From Vespula vulgaris (taxonomy: Eukaryota > Arthropoda > Insecta > Hymenoptera > Vespidae): DNA of 64,000 nucleotides. The notes under the pieces were generated by a model that searched no databases, had not been told where the DNA came from, and worked only from the letters and a program-made list of their open reading frames with translations. The number at the start of each line of letters is the position of its first letter. Position 1 is the stretch's first letter. The translations under genes were made by a program, and so were the position numbers. The stretch is from contig NC_066588.1 of the NCBI RefSeq assembly GCF_905475345.1, positions 1,409,501-1,473,500 on the forward strand, given 5' to 3'. Positions 60,638-64,000 of the stretch are shown piece by piece.

Positions 60638-61871
60638 TCACATTGTCAATTCCTAGAACACATTATTATATTATACTGTTAATTTTTAATCTAATTCCAT
60701 AAAGTAAATTGTAATCACAAATGTTACTTTCAGTCTGCCAAGATTAACAACAATATATTTTCTGAAGATCAAACTTTATCGCGAAACCTTTTTATTATTC
60801 ATCATAGATATTAAAAATAATTATAGGAAATAATGTACACTTTAATACTTACCATAATAGCATTAACAATGTCATTTTTATTATTTCTAAGAGCCTTAAT
60901 AGCTTTTCCTTTAGAGACATTAGCTTGGCACATCACCAAATCCACATCTTTTTCTTCGACATCCGTGTCATCAACTTCTTCTTCCGATTCCTCTTGTATC
61001 GGAGCAACGACCTTAAACAACATAAAGAGTGAACATCGTTGTCAAAATATTATCAACTACAACATTTGTACAGTTTCTTTACCGTCGTACTACCGCCGGC
61101 TTCGGTCGCAGGAATTACAGGTGGCTCCTTAAATTTCTCAGCAGCCGCTACTTGGGCTTGTTGACTCAAATCTTCGATCTATAAATAAAACGAAAGATGA
61201 TATATTTTATTAAATAAGCATATTATAATAATAAATATGAAGAATATCATTACATATCAGTCTGCCAAGGTATTTGTCTACATAATATATTTAGTCAATA
61301 AATTGCAAAACCATACAGTTTCATCATTTATTCCATCGTTAACTAAAAATGTTTGTTATTAAACTAGATGTATACGAATAAGAACGTACCTTAGCTTCGC
61401 CAAACACAATGTATATATCTGAAGCTGGATTTTTCAAAACATCAGGCTTGTTGATAACAAACAAAATGTTCTTCGATTTCCTAATGGTTACCCTATTGAC
61501 ACCTTGTACCTATATTACGAAACAAAAAAAAAAGCGAATTTTAAAATCTCGAATTAATAACAATTTAAGAAAAAATAGATAGTTTTATGAAAACAGAAAA
61601 AATTACATACCGGTTTCAATCCTAACTTGCTCATAAGCTTTCTAGCTTTTTTCTCTCCACGGCTTTGTTTAGCTTTAGAGACCAAATCAATGGGAAGTCC
61701 AGTAACCGCTGTAGTTGGAAAACCAGCTGTGCCACCGACACCAGCATCTTCTAATTCTGGAATAGTATCGTCTGAATCGGAATCAGTTCCCGATCCAACT
61801 CCTACTCTCGCAGCCTCAATTTTTGTGGGCTCGGAGCTGGCAGCTTTGTCTAGTTCGGTTAATTCAGGCAT
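60638..61871 (-). CDS. NACA: Nascent polypeptide-associated complex subunit alpha (NACA), five coding exons
   Basis: NACA pairs with NAC-beta (BTF3) at the ribosome exit site, shields nascent chains and limits mistargeting to the ER; it is cytosolic. Coding exons, in transcript order: 61611-61871, 61390-61509, 61083-61178, 60853-61011 and 60638-60652. All four introns are GT-AG and phase 0 (101, 211, 71 and 200 bp). They join to 216 residues plus TGA, the usual family length. Start: ATG at 61869-61871, reading MPELTELDK. Residues 1-55 are acidic, with a TDSDSDD cluster. The NAC domain covers about 60-145, with the conserved GLPIDLVSKAKQSRGEKKAR block, then VNRVTIRKSKNILFVI and YIVFGEAKIEDLSQQAQ. 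An acidic linker (EESEEEVDDTD) precedes the UBA domain at about 180-216, ending DIVNAIMELTM. The 15-nt last coding exon was found from the required phase and the expected ELTM ending. No frame damage is seen. Exon joins are my reading of splice consensus and family conservation. Confidence 0.95.
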
Positions 61872-62665
61872 TTTTCTTAATCTCTGCTAAAAATTAAAAA
61901 AATATTTTTAATTGTCATACAAGGCAACATATAATAAATAAAATAAATAATATTTATTCATATATCTACAACATGAATGTATATTCAAAAAACATAATTT
62001 TTCTCTATTTTATTCTACTCCACTCTATGTTACATAGATGTAAATCGATCAATCTCAAAACGAGAAAAATGAGGCACGTGTTTTGTACAAAGTTAACGAA
62101 ATAAGAAAACACCATCTATAACGTATATCCGATAAACTTAAAAACAAATTTTAATAACTTCAAGATCAAATGAAGGAATTATTATCGTTTGAAATGACAA
62201 TACAAATATAAATAACACAACGACGACAAAGAATAGCAATGCGGATTCAGTGCGGCCATTTCCACAATTAAGCAGACATTGTTATGGCGCCCTATTAAAT
62301 TTCTGTAAAAGCACCGCACACAGTAGTTTCCGTCAACTTCTTCGTACTTATTAAACGTATATAGAATATCGTTTTTCAACTCATACTCTACTTTTAAAAA
62401 ATGCAATAACTTTATAGCTCGTTGACGAAGTTTTATATATAAGTGCGTATAAAATCGTAGACAAGGCCTACCAAGCTTTCCAAATACAATCACGTATATT
62501 ATTGATGATAAGAAATAAACTAGAATATTACTTCTATATAAACGTTATTTCAACAAATGTTACAATAGTTAAACACATTTTAACAGGTTTCGTAAGACGA
62601 TGCCGATAAAATCATTAGATTTACCTCAAACGATAGTCCCTCGACGGTAGGGCACTATTTTTACC
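61872..62665 (-). promoter_or_regulatory. NACA 5' UTR, 5' UTR intron and probable promoter side
   Basis: A splice acceptor (TTTTTAG) ends at 61887, leaving 15 nt of 5' UTR (61872-61886) before the ATG. The best upstream donor on the same strand is TTTGAG|GTAAAT, with the exon ending at 62625. This gives a UTR intron of 738 bp and a non-coding first exon of perhaps 40 nt. A leader intron is common in this gene family. The transcription start cannot be fixed from sequence. A GGAAATGGCCGC word (62252-62263), a YY1-type site, lies inside the proposed intron and could instead mark an alternative start. Confidence 0.5.
62182..62493 (-). CDS. Unassigned 103-codon open frame inside the inferred NACA 5' UTR intron
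   Basis: An open frame without low-complexity sequence in about 65-70% AT DNA, on the same strand as NACA. It reads GKLGRPCLRFYTHLYIK through CYLYLYCHFKR and is rich in Tyr, Leu and Cys. It has no ATG near its beginning (the frame starts at GTG, and the first in-frame ATG is about 24 codons from the end). It could only be an exon or a non-ATG frame. A TATTCTAG acceptor-like site lies just upstream. I do not recognise the protein. It may be chance, an alternative NACA leader exon, or a relic. Confidence 0.18.
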   Translation of the reverse strand: MIVFGKLGRPCLRFYTHLYIKLRQRAIKLLHFLKVEYELKNDILYTFNKYEEVDGNYCVRCFYRNLIGRHNNVCLIVEMAALNPHCYSLSSLCYLYLYCHFKR

Positions 62666-62699
62666 ATATAAACTGAGGCCAGTTCACACATGTGCTACT

Positions 62700-64000
62700 T
62701 TCTGACACATCTTTGTATTTTTAAGAACGCATTAGCCAAGAGCAGTGTTAAATCTCATATACAATCGACGACACAATTCATTGTTCTACAATGATGAATT
62801 TTTCATATTATCTTTGTGAACGTTATAATCTTTATTCCTTTTTTTTTATTTATTCTTATAAACAATTTTTTTATTAAATCAACGGTATAGATATTTTAAT
62901 AATGTAAACATTTTTTAACTCTTGCTGTTTGATCATCGAACCAATCACAATACTTTATGAGTTGCACGAAATGATCACGTTGATCTGATCACATTGAGCG
63001 TAAATTGGAATTTTATTTTTCTTATAATAAGAATATAAAGAATATAAAAAATGATAATAATAAAGAAAAGCATGAAATTAGAAGTATTTTACATATTTTG
63101 TCATCTTTAATCATTCAAAAAGTAGTTAGACTTTCGAACTAGAAAATGTTTTTATTTATCTAAACATATGCGTTCTAATATTTTAATAATTTTTGTATTC
63201 ATGTTAAATAAACTTAATATCATTATGAACAATGTAAAAAAAAAGTCTTAAATTTTCAAAGAAAATATAGTTTTAGAATATAATAGAATATAAAATAGTA
63301 ATAAAAAAGGAATGAAATATCAAGGAAAGTGGATAGAGTGTGATTCATATAAGCATTCATAAAAAAAAAAAATAATAAACGCCAAAATAGATTATATTTA
63401 ACAATAAATTTCAAAAATACAAATTTCAGATTATTATTACAATGGTTCAAGTTATTTTTATTTTATGCGATATACGGTAGCAGAAAGAAAAAAAATCGTT
63501 ATAAAAACAATACAATATCTAGTTATACAATACTTTCTTTTTTGTTTGATTTTATAATAAAATTATTTCTATCTTTTATAACTTTTCTTTCGTATATTTT
63601 AAAATTTATATAACGTACACATAGATTTTTAAAAATTATATAAATGTTAGCAAAAACAATAGTCAGAACTCTTATTCTTATAAGTGCAAATACTTGTATT
63701 CAAAACACAATAAAAGATAAAAAAATTATTTATAAATATATATGATAAAGTATTTACAAAAAAAAAGGAAGTAATTATTGTAGATACTCTTGAGAAATAT
63801 AAAATGCAAATATTTTTTGTTATAAAAATATTCATGTAAAATTTTATTTAACTTTAAAATTTGTATATGTATAGTATATATAACTTATAATATTTAGATA
63901 TACATATACACTTATACATTACAAATATATTTGCTTTTTTGCTTGTGGAGATTACATTCGACGTAATATTAATCCAAAACAACGAATGTCTACTATATTA
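62700..64000. other. AT-rich sequence upstream of NACA, nothing recognised
   Basis: Very AT-rich, with short T/A runs and no microsatellite array or long frame. The change from SSR-dense to SSR-poor DNA occurs at about 59.5 kb and holds to the end of the window. Confidence 0.65.

Noticed and set aside
61627..61890. Plus-strand 87-codon frame
   Set aside because: Antisense shadow of NACA exon 1.

Overview
The window looks like insect nuclear DNA, most probably from a hymenopteran (wasp, bee or ant lineage). The basis is one confidently recognised gene, the alpha subunit of the nascent polypeptide-associated complex (NACA) with an insect-like protein and short introns. The surrounding sequence fits: AT-rich DNA in which CpG is not scarce, packed with simple-sequence repeats. 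The order-level placement is inference; no species is claimed.

Layout. From 1 to about 60.2 kb the window is essentially a gene desert or very large introns. Short islands of complex sequence (a few hundred bp each) alternate with microsatellites: (GA)n/(CT)n above all, plus (TA)n, (CTT)n, (CCTT)n, (GATA)n, (GTAA)n, (TTTA)n, (GAC)n, (CGT)n, (CAA)n and (CCA)n. Most long open frames here are stop-poor readings through these tracts and are not annotated as genes. The best non-NACA coding candidates lie on the minus strand between 29.1 and 31.7 kb. There, three sets of non-repetitive frames are joined in phase by short introns with splice-like ends (89, 101 and 136 bp). Weaker single-exon candidates are at 8.3, 23.4, 25.4, 32.4, 36.2-37.1, 42.8 and 62.2 kb. 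None of these could be assigned to a known family.

NACA occupies 60.6-61.9 kb on the minus strand. Five coding exons join to a 216-residue protein with a NAC domain and a C-terminal UBA domain; a non-coding first exon is inferred near 62.63 kb. The last 1.3 kb of the window is AT-rich sequence with no recognisable feature.

Non-gene structure beyond microsatellites: several diverged local duplications of about 80-240 bp units (8.5, 16.7, 27.7, 43.3/44.1, 57.7-58.1, 59.1-59.5 kb). The last of these has a third copy lying just past the NACA poly(A) signal. There are also perfect short hairpins, a G-rich quadruplex-like tract at 1.5 kb, and repeated AAnATGGC(C/G)GC words (YY1/Pleiohomeotic-type sites) among abundant GAGAG tracts. 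No transposase, reverse transcriptase, rRNA, tRNA, CRISPR array or phage/bacterial feature was seen.
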